Source: Calamus simplicifolius (lineage: Eukaryota > Streptophyta > Magnoliopsida > Arecales > Arecaceae). Taken from it: a stretch of 64,000 nucleotides of DNA. The position numbers and the translations under genes are program-made. Within the stretch, counting starts at the first letter, position 1, and each line of letters opens with the position of its first letter. The notes under the pieces were generated by a model that saw nothing but the letters and a program-made list of their open reading frames with translations, was not told the origin of the DNA and did not search any database. The stretch lies in NCBI GenBank assembly GCA_900491605.1, contig UESW01003879.1:1558953-1622952 (forward strand). Direction: 5' to 3'. Positions 12,701-24,609 of the stretch are shown piece after piece.

Positions 12701-13760
12701 TGTATCTAAATAAATATTGATAAGTACATAAATACTAGCCATAAAAGTATTAATTTATAGATTAAATTATTGTTATTCTTTTAAATTGATGCTTTTATGT
12801 AATATTTTTAGAAAAAGACCTTGCCAACTTGAAGAGCTTGATTTTAGGAGTCCAACGGTATAAACGGTACTCAAATCAGACTTGAAACGAGCTCAAAATG
12901 AATTTTTTAAGATTTAACCTAGGAATTGCACGAAATTTAAAGCAGTCACGAATAAAAGAAAATTGTGCAATATTTTTAAGGCTGCAGTTTGAATTTTGAA
13001 AGGAACAAATCTAATATGCAAAGATAAGACGAGTAGTTAACGTGGATTACACATGGAGTCGATGCATCTTTCTTGCTTATAAAAGAACATCATCGGAGCC
13101 ACTGGAGAAATCATTAAAGAATTCATTCTCACCTCCTTTCTATTCTGCCCTACTCCCATTCTTGTTTTCTCCACTCCATAATCCAAATATTTCCATTCAT
13201 TCTCCTTCCCATCCGTTCTCCATCCATCAACAATCATACCTTCCATAACCTAAATATTCCCATATGTTCTCCTTTTCATTCGTTCTCCATCCATCAGTCA
13301 TCATACCTTTCATAATCAACAATCTTTCTATCTCAGGAAGTGGATCTGTAGAAGCAGGAAGCAAATTTGTGAAAGCAGGAAGCGAATAGCAGATCCATCA
13401 TTTCAGAAAGTAAAAGTAGATTATATTTTTTTATGTACTCTTTTGGATGCTATGAAATAAAGTATTTATTTATGTTTAATTTTATTAAATGTTCTTCAAG
13501 CAAAAATAATTTTTGACCAATCTATTCTTTAAAAGGAACGGGTCGGGATCTACGGGTGCAGATCATACTCTAATTAAGATAGATCATATCTTAATTATTT
13601 TCACAACCAATCGTTTTCTTATTTCAATTTTTAATTATGTAAATTTATTTCAAGATAACTACTCAAAGTCCATGTAGATTCAACCTCTTACTCTCGCTAC
13701 TCTATCTAAGATTAGTGGAATTAAGGTGTTTTAATCGTTGCGCTACGACATGCATCGAAT

Positions 13761-13779
13761 TTTGGGCACCGTTGCTGAG
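13761..13779 (+). other. Primer-binding site of the Athila-like element
   Basis: TTTGGGCACCGTTGCTGAG resembles the TTTGGCGCCGTTGCCGGGG sequence found just inside the 5' LTR of Athila-type elements. It lies about 10 bp past a plausible LTR end (CTACGACA, ending 13750). The mismatches fit an old copy. Confidence 0.55.
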
Positions 13780-14748
13780 AACTTAAGTATAGTTATTTTA
13801 AAAATAAATAAAAAAAATTAAAATTAAAATTAAAATAATAGAAATAAATAAAAAATTGTTTTATTTGTTTTCTATGCCTAGATTGACTTAGATAAATTTA
13901 TTTTCTGCAAAACTTAATTTTTTTTTTTTTTGACATCTCATAATTTATTGAGAAATTAGAAACTTAATTACAAAAATCTAAATAATAATAATAATAATAA
14001 TAATAATTAGATTAATTTTGTTTGATAACTTCAAGAGCTTGTCATCTGCTTGTTGCATAGCATTTTCATAATTAATTTTAAGAGCATAAACCCCTAATCA
14101 AGATAAGGTGAGGAGTTCATCCTTCCTTGGCCCACAAATCACATCCATCATTTTGTATTAACCTAAGCCTTTAACTCTAAAATTAACTAGATGTCAGCCC
14201 TTGAGAAACTCGAGCTCAATAGACAATGCATCCGAAAGAGTTAGACTGGGTCGGGATTGACTGATTAACTGGTGTCTAGAAAAGGAAAGGAAAGTGGTTA
14301 TTTAATTTGTTTCGTTCGCTTACCTAATAAGCAACGAAGGGACCCCACTGACCTTACCCTTAACTGGCTAGTTGATCAGCTAATTTTTGACTTGGAGGGC
14401 TCAAGACGGTCTTGAAAGTTAGGAGCTATCTAGATCTAGGTTAACCCTAGGATATAGAGTCTAATTTTGTTAACTTAATTGCAAAATAACAATTAAACCC
14501 TAACTAAAATCTTTTTTATTACTTTTTAGCTTAAGGACTCTCTTAGGACACTTCTCTGTAGAGCCCTTTTCTTTTTTCTTTCTTTTGTCAATTTAAAATT
14601 ATGAAAAAAAAGAGAGAAGGATTTGAATTGTTGTTTGCTTTAAAGTACATTGATAGGATGTATGCTTGGTCGTTGATCATTACAACCTAACCTTATACCC
14701 CTAGATCCTGAAATAGAAAGAACCTTTAGGGCAAACAGACTTAGAATT

Positions 14749-16881
14749 ATGGACCCTAATAACGAAAATGATCCACCACGCTAGCTAAAGGAGTATTTCA
14801 CTCCTTCAAACTATACCTACTCTTCCTGCATTCAAGTGCCTCCAATGGAGGCCACTAATATGAGATCAAGTCAAGCGTGATTCAAATGTTACCTTCATTT
14901 TGAGGATCCTTACAAACATTTAGATGAGTTTCTCGAAATTTATTCGATCGTAAAAATTTAAAATTTGTCTGACGATGCTTTTAGACTTAAGTTGTTCCCA
15001 TTCTCTCTCAAGGATAAAGCCAAATATTGGTTAAATTCATTAGATACTGTAACAATTTCAACCGGTGATTATCTTCAGAAAGAGTTTACTAAAAAATACT
15101 TTCCTATAGGAAAAGCTAATCAAATTAGAAAATACATAATAAGTTTTTTCTAGAGAGATGGAGAGATGTTTTACAAAACATGGGAAAGATTAAAAGAATT
15201 GATTAGAAAATGTCCACATTATGCTATACCCAAATGGCAACTGGTTCAGTGCTTTTATGATAGTTTGACAGAAAAGCACCGGTAAATGGTTGATGCTTCA
15301 TGTGATGGGACATTTATGTTGAAGAATAAACATGAAGCTTGGCAACTCTTTGAGACATTGAGTGAGAATTCATTACATCACATGTCAGCCACTCGTAGAG
15401 ACCCTCCCGTTGGAGCTAAAAGAGGTGGAATATATGAAATAGGTCATAGTATAGATATCTATACTAAGGTAGATGAATTGTTTTAGAAACTTGACCGAAT
15501 TCTACAAGTTGAAAACACATCTTCCCCATCTATTTAAAATCATACGGTTTGTATAATATGTTCAAGTCTGACCCATTCTATAAGTGATTATCCAACCGCA
15601 TACTAATTTTTTGAGCTTGTTCAGGAGCAAGCCCACCAAGCCCAAACTTGAATGGCTCTTAGACCAGGAAATGATCCATATTCAAATACTTATAATCTTG
15701 GCTGGCAAAATCATCCAAATTTTTTTTGGAAACCCCAACCTATCATCAATCCAACATCAATTAGGCCTAACCATTAGGAGATCTAATTCAGAAGCATATT
15801 GTATTCCCAATATCCAAGTGCTTCTCAACCTCCATCGAGTAATCATGATCCTATTTTCGAAGACAAGGTGCTACAAGCACTGAAGGGGCTAAAAATAAAT
15901 ACTCAACTCCTTCACTCCCACACCCAGTCTATTGCCAAGCTAGAAACTCAGATAGGTCAGCTAGCAATAGCTTTCAGTAGGAGGGAGGAGAGTAAATTAC
16001 CCAGTCAGGCCATTAGTAATCCAAGAGGGCAATACATGGCTGAGAGCTCCACTGGTATAGAAACTTCTCCTAAACATGCCAAATATGTCATAACCCTTAG
16101 AAACGAGAAAACTTTAAATCAGCATGAAGTGACTCAACAAGAAGAGCAACTCACGCCGGCCAAGCTAGAAAGGAAAAATGTTAAGGAAAAAGAAGAACCA
16201 ATTGAGTTAACACCTATACTTAAGGCTCCATTTCTAAGTGCTCTAGAATCTCCTTTATCTCTTCACAAGAAGAATATCAAGATGAATGAAATACTAGAAT
16301 TGTTCAAATAAGTTCAAATTAATTTACCCCTTCTTGATGCAATTAAGCAAGTCTCTGCTTATGCTAAATTCCTAAAAGATTTGTGCACTCAAAAATGAAA
16401 ATCTAAGGCACACATACCAAAAAAAGTCAACCTAACTAAGTAAGCCAGTTCAATATTTCAGCAAGTTACTTTACTCAAACTTAAGGATCCTGAAACCCCA
16501 ATTATATCCTGTGTCATAGGAAACCTTACGATTAAGAAAGCATTGCTAGATTTAGGTGCAAGTGTTACCCTTCTCCCGAGTTCAGTGTATGACTTATTTG
16601 GATTTGAAGAATTGAAACCAACGACGGTAACCCTACAATTAGTTGACTGATCAATTAAGGTACCCCATGGAATACTGGAGGATGTGCTGATTAAAGTGGA
16701 TGAATTTTATTTTTCAGTAGACTTTTTAGTTTTAGATATGGAATATGGTCATAACCCCAGTCAAATACCAATCATTCTAGGTAGACCGTTTCTAGCAATT
16801 GCTAATTCTTGTAAAAATTGTAGAACCGGGGTCATGGATGTATCTTTTGGAAATAAAAAATCTGAGGTTGAATATTTTTAA
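14749..16881 (+). pseudogene. Athila-like gag-protease, stop-ridden
   Basis: Gag would form the retrotransposon particle and the aspartic protease would process it. The whole stretch from ATG 14749 to 16881 reads in one frame with about fifteen in-frame stops and no evident frameshift. Gag is recognised from LKLFPFSLKDKAKYWLNSL (from about 14986) and from FYKTWERLKELIRKCPH (about 15170-15220). A spacer region contains the Athila-like LETQIGQLA (about 15940). The protease shows LDLGASVTLLP (about 16547-16580), the Athila form of the catalytic Asp motif, followed by IPIILGRPFLA (about 16768-16800). The many stops without indels suggest decay mainly by point mutation. The copy cannot make a functional protein. 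Confidence 0.75.
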
Positions 16882-16955
16882 TGCATTTTAAGGATCACCT
16901 CTATACGACCATAATGAGATCAATATGCTAGAGAAAGTTATAGATGATAAGACCC

Positions 16956-19190
16956 TTGCTTTATTTGAAATCGATCACCATGGGGATATTCCAGGAGGGG
17001 AGATCTAATGAAATCAAATCCTTGACCCTCAAATCAGTGGGGACATCAATACTGATAAAGGAAGGCCACCGAGATAGAGGGAGCTCAGAAATCCAAGAAT
17101 CCTGAATAACATCAATGGAATGACCATCTTTAATCATCCATGAGATATTCCTCAAGATAGACTCACTATACTGACACACCTCCTTCCAGAAGAAGGAACA
17201 CCCCCTGGGCGGCACTATATGCACCCCTGACGTCCATTCACCATACCTTGCACACATCACATAGCTCCAAAGACAATGCGGCTCCAGGAGGAATCGCGAA
17301 GCATGCCTGGCCAAAAGAGCTTGTCGCCTAACCAGCAGAGACTGGATCCTGAGACCACCTTCTTGAGTTAGCATGCAAATCATGTCCCAAGATAAGAGGT
17401 GAATGCCGTGCCCATCTTGCATGGAGGCCCAAAGAAAATCTCTAAAACATCTCTCAATCCTCTTAAGACAAGTAATAGGGATGGCTGCATTCGAAAGCAG
17501 ATAAAGAGGAAGGGAGGAGAGAATCGACCGAATAATGGTAACCCTTGCCATCATAGATAAGCCGGTGACCTGCCAACCCTCAATGCGCTGGCGAACCCGC
17601 CTCTCCAGATCCACATAGTCAGAACAACGGGGTCGTCTACCAGTCATGGGGATCCCCAAATATATAAATCTTACAGTCTGAGTAGAGATACCCAACAAAT
17701 TAATAATGGCTTCTCTGGTAGATCTGGGAGTCTTCGGGCTAAAGCAAATAGAAGACTTAAGAAGATTGACCTTATTTCCCGACGCCTGACAATAGCGCTA
17801 GAGAATAGAATCAAATGAAGCCGCATTATCAATAGAAGCCTGTCCCATAAGAATACAGTCGTCGGCAAACAGAAGATGAGAGACAGAAGGATCCCCAACC
17901 CCAGTCATAAAAGGGACGATCGTCTGTTCTTGCTGAGCCTGATAGAAAGCTCGAGAAAGATCATCCGCAACCAAAATAAACAATATGGGGGATAAGGGAC
18001 ACCCCTGACGTAACCCCACAGAAGAATGGAAAAACTCAGTCGGATTCCCATTGATGATCAGAGAGAAGGAAGGCCCCTGAATGCATGCCATAACCCACTC
18101 AATAAATAGCTCGTCAAATCCGAACTCCTGAAGAGAGCGGTGCAAGAAGGCCCAACTTAATCTATCATAAGCTCTCTCCATATCGAGCTTAATTGCCATA
18201 AGACACCGTCTGGCTGGGGCTCTCTGGAGATCGTGCATAAACTCCTGAGTAATGAGGACATTGTCCGAGATGGAACACCCTCTAATGAAAGCCTCCTGTT
18301 CAACTGAAATAAGGCGGGGAATCACCGCGCGAAGGTGACTAGCTAATAGGCAGGCACATACCTTGTACAAAGTAGTGCACAAGCTGATAGGCCTGAAATG
18401 TTGAGGGAGAGAAGCATCAGAGCGCTTGGGTACAAGAGTGATAAGAGTCCGATTCCAATCCAAAGGAATGTGTTTCGATTGGAAAACTATCTGGATAGCC
18501 TGAACCACTTCCTGCCCAACAAATCCCAATAGTGATGAAAAAAGAAAGGTGGAAACCCATCAGGCCCAGGGCCTTGTCCAGACCAAGGTCCCAGAGGGCC
18601 AGACGAATCTCCTCCACAGTGATCGCCCTGATAAGCATAGCATTATCCGAAGAGGAAACCTTCCTATAATCAGATACCTGAAAGACCAGAGCACCATCAC
18701 CAGTAGACTCAGACCATCTAGACCGAAAGAAATGGAGAAGCTGAGTCCGGATAGACTGGATATCCTCCAGGGGATGTCCCTCATCATCAACTATCCTCCG
18801 AATCCTATTAGCAGCCCGACGCCTCAAAGTAGCCTGGTGGAAGAATCTGGTGTTACGGTCCCCTTCACGAATCCACTGAACCCTGGACTTCTGCCTCCAA
18901 TACAGCTCCTACTGCCTAAAAAGGGAGTGGTGAAGAGCAAGATTCTCGCGCAGCAAAGAGAGATCGTCATCCGTAAGAAATCCATCCTGGTCCTCCTTCA
19001 CCTGAAGTGCACTTATGTCGGCTTCAACCATCTCCACTTGCCTAACCAGATTCTCAACCTCCAGTCTGTTCCATCTGAAAAGTCTGCACCTGGCCAGCAA
19101 TAGACGACGAGATAACCTATAAACAGCATTACCCCTAATAGGAAGATGCCAAAACTGAGAAATGATGGTCCGAGCAGCCGAATGGAATAT
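16956..19190 (-). mobile_element. Internal fragment of an L1-type LINE
   Basis: Antisense L1-type LINE sequence covers the region before the reverse transcriptase, the reverse transcriptase itself, and the zinc-finger-like downstream region. Both the endonuclease (expected to the right of 19190) and the 3' tail with poly(A) (expected as a T-run left of 16956) are missing. No target duplication is visible. This is therefore a piece cut from a larger LINE, not a simple 5'-truncated insertion. It separates the Athila-like fragment on the left from the RTE relic on the right. Confidence 0.75.
16961..19100 (-). pseudogene. L1-type LINE reverse transcriptase, broken
   Basis: The protein would reverse-transcribe LINE RNA at a nicked chromosomal target. 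Reading right to left, the upstream linker carries WRQKSRVQWIREGDRNTRFF (about 18900-18840), interrupted by a TAG before it. The reverse transcriptase follows, with FRPISLCTTLYKV, LDMERAYDRLSW, VGLRQGCPLSPILF and the catalytic HLLFADDCIL (about 17880-17850). After an in-frame TAG (17798-17800) the same frame continues through YLGIPMTGRR, GWQ and the LPLYLLSNAAIP segment to SWISELPLSRWPSF, typical of the region after the plant L1 reverse transcriptase. A frameshift lies near 18500-18540. Stops plus a frameshift make it non-functional. Confidence 0.8.
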
Positions 19191-19229
19191 TATAGTGCTA
19201 TTTCATTATTCATTTGAAATCCTTTTAAT

Positions 19230-19572
19230 CACTAAAATTTTATTAAATAAATTCATCACTCAAGTTACTCCAACATCACCTGAATATTTTTAAATTTTTA
19301 TAGGAATCTTGTCAAGTCTACTGCTCTTCATATTTTCATCTTTACCATAGCCTCTTACCTTAAATGTCTTAATTTTACAAGTATATATCATAATTCTATC
19401 CTCAATAGAACTAGTAAGACATCCTAAATTATCTATATGATTTTATTTCATAATTTATTAAAATATTTTTTTATCTTTCTTTATTCTCATCCTTTTAACT
19501 AAAACTTTTTTATTATTATTTTTAATGCATTTAACCCAAATTATATCTATAGTTTCTTTTCCTTAGTCTAAT

Positions 19573-19607
<35 letters not shown>

Positions 19608-21015
19608 TCTTTCTCTTCATCTTTATTTTCTAGCTTTTAATATAATTCTTGCTTTACATTTAGTGTTCCGTATTATCTTTTAACTTATTTATTTACTATC
19701 TTATAGTTTTCATATACTTCTCTATTCCTACATTTAGATAGTTTTCTATCACTCTCTTTTGACCTTAACTGTTAATTGAACTTTCTTGTTCCACTATAAA
19801 GTTTCTTAACATATGACCTTTTTTCTTGTGACCCTTCTAACGCCTTTATAGTTATTTTTTTAATATTATTAGCCATCTTTTCCTATTGAGTTTTGCATTT
19901 ATATTTTATTTTTCTTTATCATTCTATCCTTAAAAGCTATTAATTTTTCTTTCTTCAAATTTCACTATTTAATCATTGGTTTCTTATACTTTTTAGCTCT
20001 TCTCCTTCATTTTTGAATACATAAATCTATAACCATCAATTTATGTTATGCAGCTAAACATTCACATAATGTAACTTTACCATTTGTTTTAAAAAAAATT
20101 GATCAATCTTTTTAGCAAGAAAGAAATATATTTGACTAACATTATATTCATTTTTAAAAGTTTTTAGATGAGAGTTATTTTTAAAAAATATGTTGGCTAA
20201 TACTAAATTATATACCATTGCAAACTCCAAAATGGTATTTTATTCTTTTCTATCTTTGAATCTATAATCTCTATAAACTCTTTCAAAACTTATATTACAT
20301 TTTCTACATAAATGTTCAAATCTTCTTCAATAAATATTTTTTCTACTAAAAATCTCTTTAATTAATCCATCTGTATCCTTTCAAAATTTTTGCTTTCTAG
20401 TATTATGTAAATCTACTTAAGGAGTATAAGCACTAATACTATTAACAACTCCTTACCTAATAGTAATTTAATCGAAATTATTATATCCTCTATGTTCCTA
20501 ATATTTACAATCTCACCTTTTAAATTTCTATCCACAATAATTTCGATTCCATTGTTTATTTTGATTTTTGCCATATGCCTCTTTGCTTTTTCTACTCTGT
20601 GCTTAGTTTCTTGCAAATAAGCTACATTAATTCTTCTTTTAGTCATTGTATTTATTACTTTCATTAATTTTTTTATTAATGACCTATATTTTAAATTACT
20701 TAATATTTTTTATTTTTATTTTCTTCGACTAATTTTTTACCCACATATGTCCATAAAGTTATAAGAACCTTTGCTTATTTTTCACCATACTTGAGCACTA
20801 ATGTGATGCATCAATTTCAGAGATTGCCCTTGCTATCCTTGTAAAACTTTCTGTTGCATCCAAGACTCAATATAGCTTATCACTTTCGAAGACTGCTCTT
20901 ATCTTAACAATTTTTTTTATTGAATTTATTTTTATAGAGTGTGATAATAGTTTTACATTGCCCATCCACCTACTACAATCCTCTTTCTTTATTCGAGCTT
21001 AAAACTATGTATAAA
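19230..21015 (-). mobile_element. Degenerate RTE-type LINE relic (copy 2)
   Basis: AT-rich sequence related along its length to copy 1 (about 1240-2900), in the same orientation. The best preserved part, 20664 down to 20413, encodes RRINVAYLQETKHRVEKAKR and then a GIEIIVDRNLKGEIVNI-like segment. This resembles the start of the APE endonuclease of RTE-type LINEs (QETK motif, then G-I-x-I-x-V-D). The reverse transcriptase part to the left is too decayed to read. A TA/CA simple repeat interrupts it at about 19574-19606. Confidence 0.6.
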
Positions 21016-21059
21016 ACTTTATACATAGACGGAGTTAGTTTATAAATTTTCATTGAGTT

Positions 21060-21370
21060 TTAAAATAATTATTTTCTCTTTCCATCCCTTTCCACCTTTA
21101 ATTTTCATCTTCCCCACTATTCCTTCTTTAAATGTATCGAGAGGGAAATCTATGAAATGTTTTTCAATGAAATGGAAAAAAGGAGCGGTGATGTATGCTC
21201 CTACTTTTTATGATTTATTGATTTTGCAGTGGGTACCATCACATATCATTTTCATCTTCCATCCTTTTCTACTTTTGATTATCCTCTTCCCCACCTCTTC
21301 TACTTTGAATGTTTTGAGACAGAAATATTTAAAAATATTTCTTCACTGAACTTGGAAAAGAGTGGTGATC
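21060..21370. repeat. Two-copy tandem duplication, about 177 bp
   Basis: Two diverged copies lie head to tail. The anchor TCTTCCCCAC occurs at 21108 and 21285, and the downstream AAAAGGAGCGGTGATGTA and AAAAGAGTGGTGATCTA correspond. They abut the presumed 5' end of the RTE relic and could be its promoter or leader repeats. Confidence 0.5.
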
Positions 21371-21871
21371 TACACTAATATAAATTTTTACATTTCAGAA
21401 CTTAGTAACAGGAATCTTCTACCCAGGGTAATGGTGCCTCCCTTGGAGACTCCCTAGAATCACCTTTTTAATCATTTTCTCCCTCAAGTGCTTTCAGAAT
21501 ATTTATTTCCTTGTACCAGCACTCACTCCAAATTATGTCAACCAAGATCCAGGAAGTAAAATCATACCAAGTAAACTGTTAATGTGATGACACAGTCTCG
21601 TAATAACAGGGTATAACATGTTCTGAATGATCTTGTATGCAACTTAATTCTCTAGCTGTTCCTCATCAAATTTAGTACCCTGACAGTTGAAGCTGCAATC
21701 TTCTGCATTGTAGACATGACATGATACAGAATATAAGACTAAAATGGTCATTAATGCATAATGGTACAGTTTGCCAATACGATGTGGCTTTTGTTTTCAT
21801 TTGACATGGATTCCTTCTTTGTTAACAAGTTAAACTGTTTTTTTTTTTCCCGAAAGAAACAAGATATCTGG

Positions 21872-22843
21872 TGATGTGGCTGATAAAAGCCACGTATAAG
21901 TTAACGATCGAAATTACCTGAAGGCGAAAATTGAAAGGATGCTAACGGCCTCAGCTCCTAGGCGGCCCCAGCTCTAAGGCGGCCTCGGCTCTTAGACGGC
22001 CTCAGCTCCTAGGCGGCCCTAGTTTTAAGGCGGCTCCAGCTCTAAGGCAGCCCCAATTCTAAGGTGGCTCTAACTCTAAAGTGGCCCCAACTCCTAAATG
22101 GCCTCAGTTCTAAGGCAGCTCGAGTTCTAAGGTGGCCCCAGCTCCTAAGTGACCCTAGCTCTAAGGCGGCCCAGCTCATAGACGGCCCCGATTCTAAGGT
22201 GATCTCATCTCCCCTCATCTCTAGGCCCGGCTTTAGCTTCCCGAACAAGCCTTTACTTCTGGAAAAACTGGGCCCATCAACCACTTTTGATCTATGTGTG
22301 TCTAATAAGACAAGCTCCACTAGCTCTGGCACAACCCTAAAAAAGTCATCATCCATCATGAAGCTTTAATGACCCCGGATCAAACAAGCCTAAAAAGTCA
22401 TCATCCATCATGACGTTTTAATGACTCTGGATCAGAGGAGTCCAAAAAAGCCATCATCTGCCATGAGGTACCAATCATTCAGTTTGGATGAAAGGAATCC
22501 CACTAACTCTGACATTTCATCCAAAAAGTTATGGCCCATCATAAGACTCCAAACTTCTCAGGCAAGCAACACATAGTCCAAAGATCAATAAAATGGGCAA
22601 GAGGGACCCCTGACGGAGGTATGAACGCTAATACACTCAGAGAGCTTTGAAACACTAAATATTCTCTCTTGAGCTTCCTCAAGCTCATAGCTGTTATTTT
22701 GATCACTAACTTAAGCGTTAGAGTATCCCCGCCGGAATATCCGATCTCCGGGACTTCTTGAAGATCTCGGAGCAAAGGTAAAGCTTCCTTGGCATATCCA
22801 CTGATGCTTAAGGACGTCAACTCAAGGTGATCATGTATTATCA
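21872..22843 (+). repeat. 5' LTR of the Tat element
   Basis: This 972-bp LTR runs from TGATGTGGCTG to GTATTATCA. It contains 15 head-to-tail copies of a 17-bp unit (consensus like CCAGCTCTAAGGCGGCC) at 21951-22204. After these come two AAGTCATCATCCATCATGA-type direct repeats (about 22337 and 22393). Confidence 0.88.
21951..22204. repeat. 17-bp tandem array in the 5' LTR, 15 copies
   Basis: The units alternate between TCAGCTCCTAGGCGGCC-like and CCAGCTCTAAGGCGGCC-like forms. Copy 14 lacks one base. The same array in the 3' LTR has 17 copies. Confidence 0.92.
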
Positions 22844-22845
22844 GA

Positions 22846-22865
22846 TTGGCGCGCCAGGTAGGAGG
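22846..22865 (+). other. Primer-binding site of the Tat element
   Basis: TTGGCGCGCCAGGTAGGAGG begins two bases after the 5' LTR. The position and the TGGCGC start are as expected for a tRNA primer site of plant gypsy elements. I do not assign the tRNA species. Confidence 0.75.
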
Positions 22866-22931
22866 CGCTGAGCACCTTGAAGGAAGGATAGCTCTATAAC
22901 TCTAAGTTGCAAGCTCGTCCTCTCTCGATCA

Positions 22932-24385
22932 ATGATGGTGGTGACCCATACTCAGAAGATTTTCATCAATCGTACTAGGGGGCATCCCCTTTGCGCTCCG
23001 CAATTGGAGGCCAACCCTCCTGCTCTTTCTTTACCACCAGTTTTAGCCACTCCATAAGAATAATAAACCACTCTTAATCAGCAAGTCCAATCTCTTGTTG
23101 GGATAGTTCATGAGTTGCAAGAGCAATGCCTGGTGGCTGTTCAACAGTAACTCGGGCCTCCCATGTTGCCTACAGCAGTCACACCAGCCAGCCAGTAATC
23201 CATATACAGAAGACCTCCTCCGAAAGAGCATCACCACCGTCATGCTCTATCCAAGCGCCACCATCGCGAAGCCCCTCAAGGGTCGTGGTCTCCCATCCAT
23301 CGCTCAAGCAATCCCTTCTTCAGACAACGGCATGGGAAGAAGCCCAGATGGACACACCGCCACCAGCATCACCTCTTCCCTTGCTTGTCTTCTGAATCAA
23401 CTACAAGGTGGAGAGGCGCTTGGAAGAGCAGCATCAGCGATTGAAGAAGCTCAGCCAGAGGCTCAACAACCAACCAGGGATGGACTATGATACTCGTCTG
23501 CCCCTCACTCGCCATATTATGGAGGAACCTATCTCTTCCAGGTTCCATCTTCCTCAGCTGGATCGGTATGATGGCACCATGGATTCACTTAACCATCTGG
23601 AGAGTTATAAAGCCCTCATGCAAGTCCAGGGGGCAACTGATGCCCTTCTATGTATCGCTTTTCCTGCTACCCTTCGAAAAGCAGCGTGTGCCTGGTATTT
23701 TCGTCTATCTTCATGCAGCATCGACTCTTTTCGACAGTTGGAGAAAGTATTTTTAACGCATTTCGATGCCTGTCGGAAGATTCCTCGGATGGCAAATAGC
23801 ATGTTCTTCATTCGATAGAATAAAGGAGAACCTTTAAAAGATTTTGTGGCATGTTTCAAAATGGTGGCCCTCGAAGTTTACCATCTCGACAATGCTGTGG
23901 CCACTTTGGCCCTGAAGTGGGGACTTCACCCCTTTTGTTTCACTTATTCATTGGATAGAAGGCCTTTCAACTCCTATGCCGAGTTCCTAAGTCATGCACA
24001 GAAATATATTCGCACCAACGAAGCTAACTTCACTCGGAGGAAAATTAAGGGAAGATCTGGTAAGAGACTGATCAATGTGGAGCCAAGCGAACCTCCCCCT
24101 AAGAAGCATGAGCTCCTGTGCCAGCCAGATAATCGGCACCGGAGCTTCGCCCCTAGAGAGGACAATCTCACACATCTCCTCGCTTCTAGGTCTCACATTT
24201 TTATGGAGATCAAGAGCGAGCCTTACTTTCAGCGTCCTCCCCCATTGAAGAAGGATGCCACTCGCAATCGAAGTCGTTACTACCGTTTCCATAGAGATTA
24301 TGGCCATGATACTGAAGACTGTCGTAATTTAAAGTGTGCCATTGAGGAGCTCATCCAGAGGGGCTACCTCAAGAAGTTCATCTAG
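22932..24385 (+). pseudogene. Tat gag, broken
   Basis: This is the structural particle protein. The first part from ATG 22932 is interrupted by several stops. The readable core runs 23408-24385 in one frame, interrupted by a TAG at 23816-23818. It contains FHLPQLDRYDGTMDSLNHLE (about 23540-23600), the Tat-type gag signature, then LESYKALM, AACAWYFRLSSCSIDSF and LKWGLHPFCFTYSLDRRP. The C-terminus reads RYYRFHRDYGHDTEDCRNLK, matching the C-x-x-H-x-D-x-G-H-D-T-x-x-C knuckle of Tat gag, but with the first Cys replaced by Tyr. Confidence 0.82.
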
Positions 24386-24609
24386 AAGGAAGGACCTTCA
24401 GCTGTCCCAGCCCTGATGGGGCCCTTCGCCTGTTCAGGCCAACATCGATAATACTTCGATGGAAAGGACTGTAGGCATGCTTTCTTGGGGGGCAGCTTCG
24501 TCCTTTAAAAGATCGAGAAGTGAGGAAGGAATAGAAAATGTAATCCCCTTTTCTGAAGGGGAACTAGCAGGAGGAGAACAATCTGAATGATGATAGCCTT
24601 ATCATCTCT

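Larger units (their letters stand above)
12740..16955 (+). mobile_element. Truncated Athila-like Ty3/gypsy retrotransposon
   Basis: Only the 5' part is present: an apparent LTR tail with a TATA box (TATAAAAG, 13078-13085), a primer-binding-like sequence TTTGGGCACCGTTGCTGAG (13761-13779), a roughly 970-bp leader, and gag-protease coding sequence (14749-16881). Reverse transcriptase and integrase are missing. The sequence stops abruptly near 16955, where an antisense LINE fragment begins. The left edge of the LTR could not be set, because no matching 3' LTR exists in the window. The leader and LTR include a 67-bp direct duplication (words GTTCTCCATCCATCA at 13215 and 13282). Confidence 0.7.

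Noticed and set aside
18549..19103. 184-codon plus-strand frame
   Set aside because: Shadow of the antisense L1-type LINE, whose own strand shows recognisable motifs.
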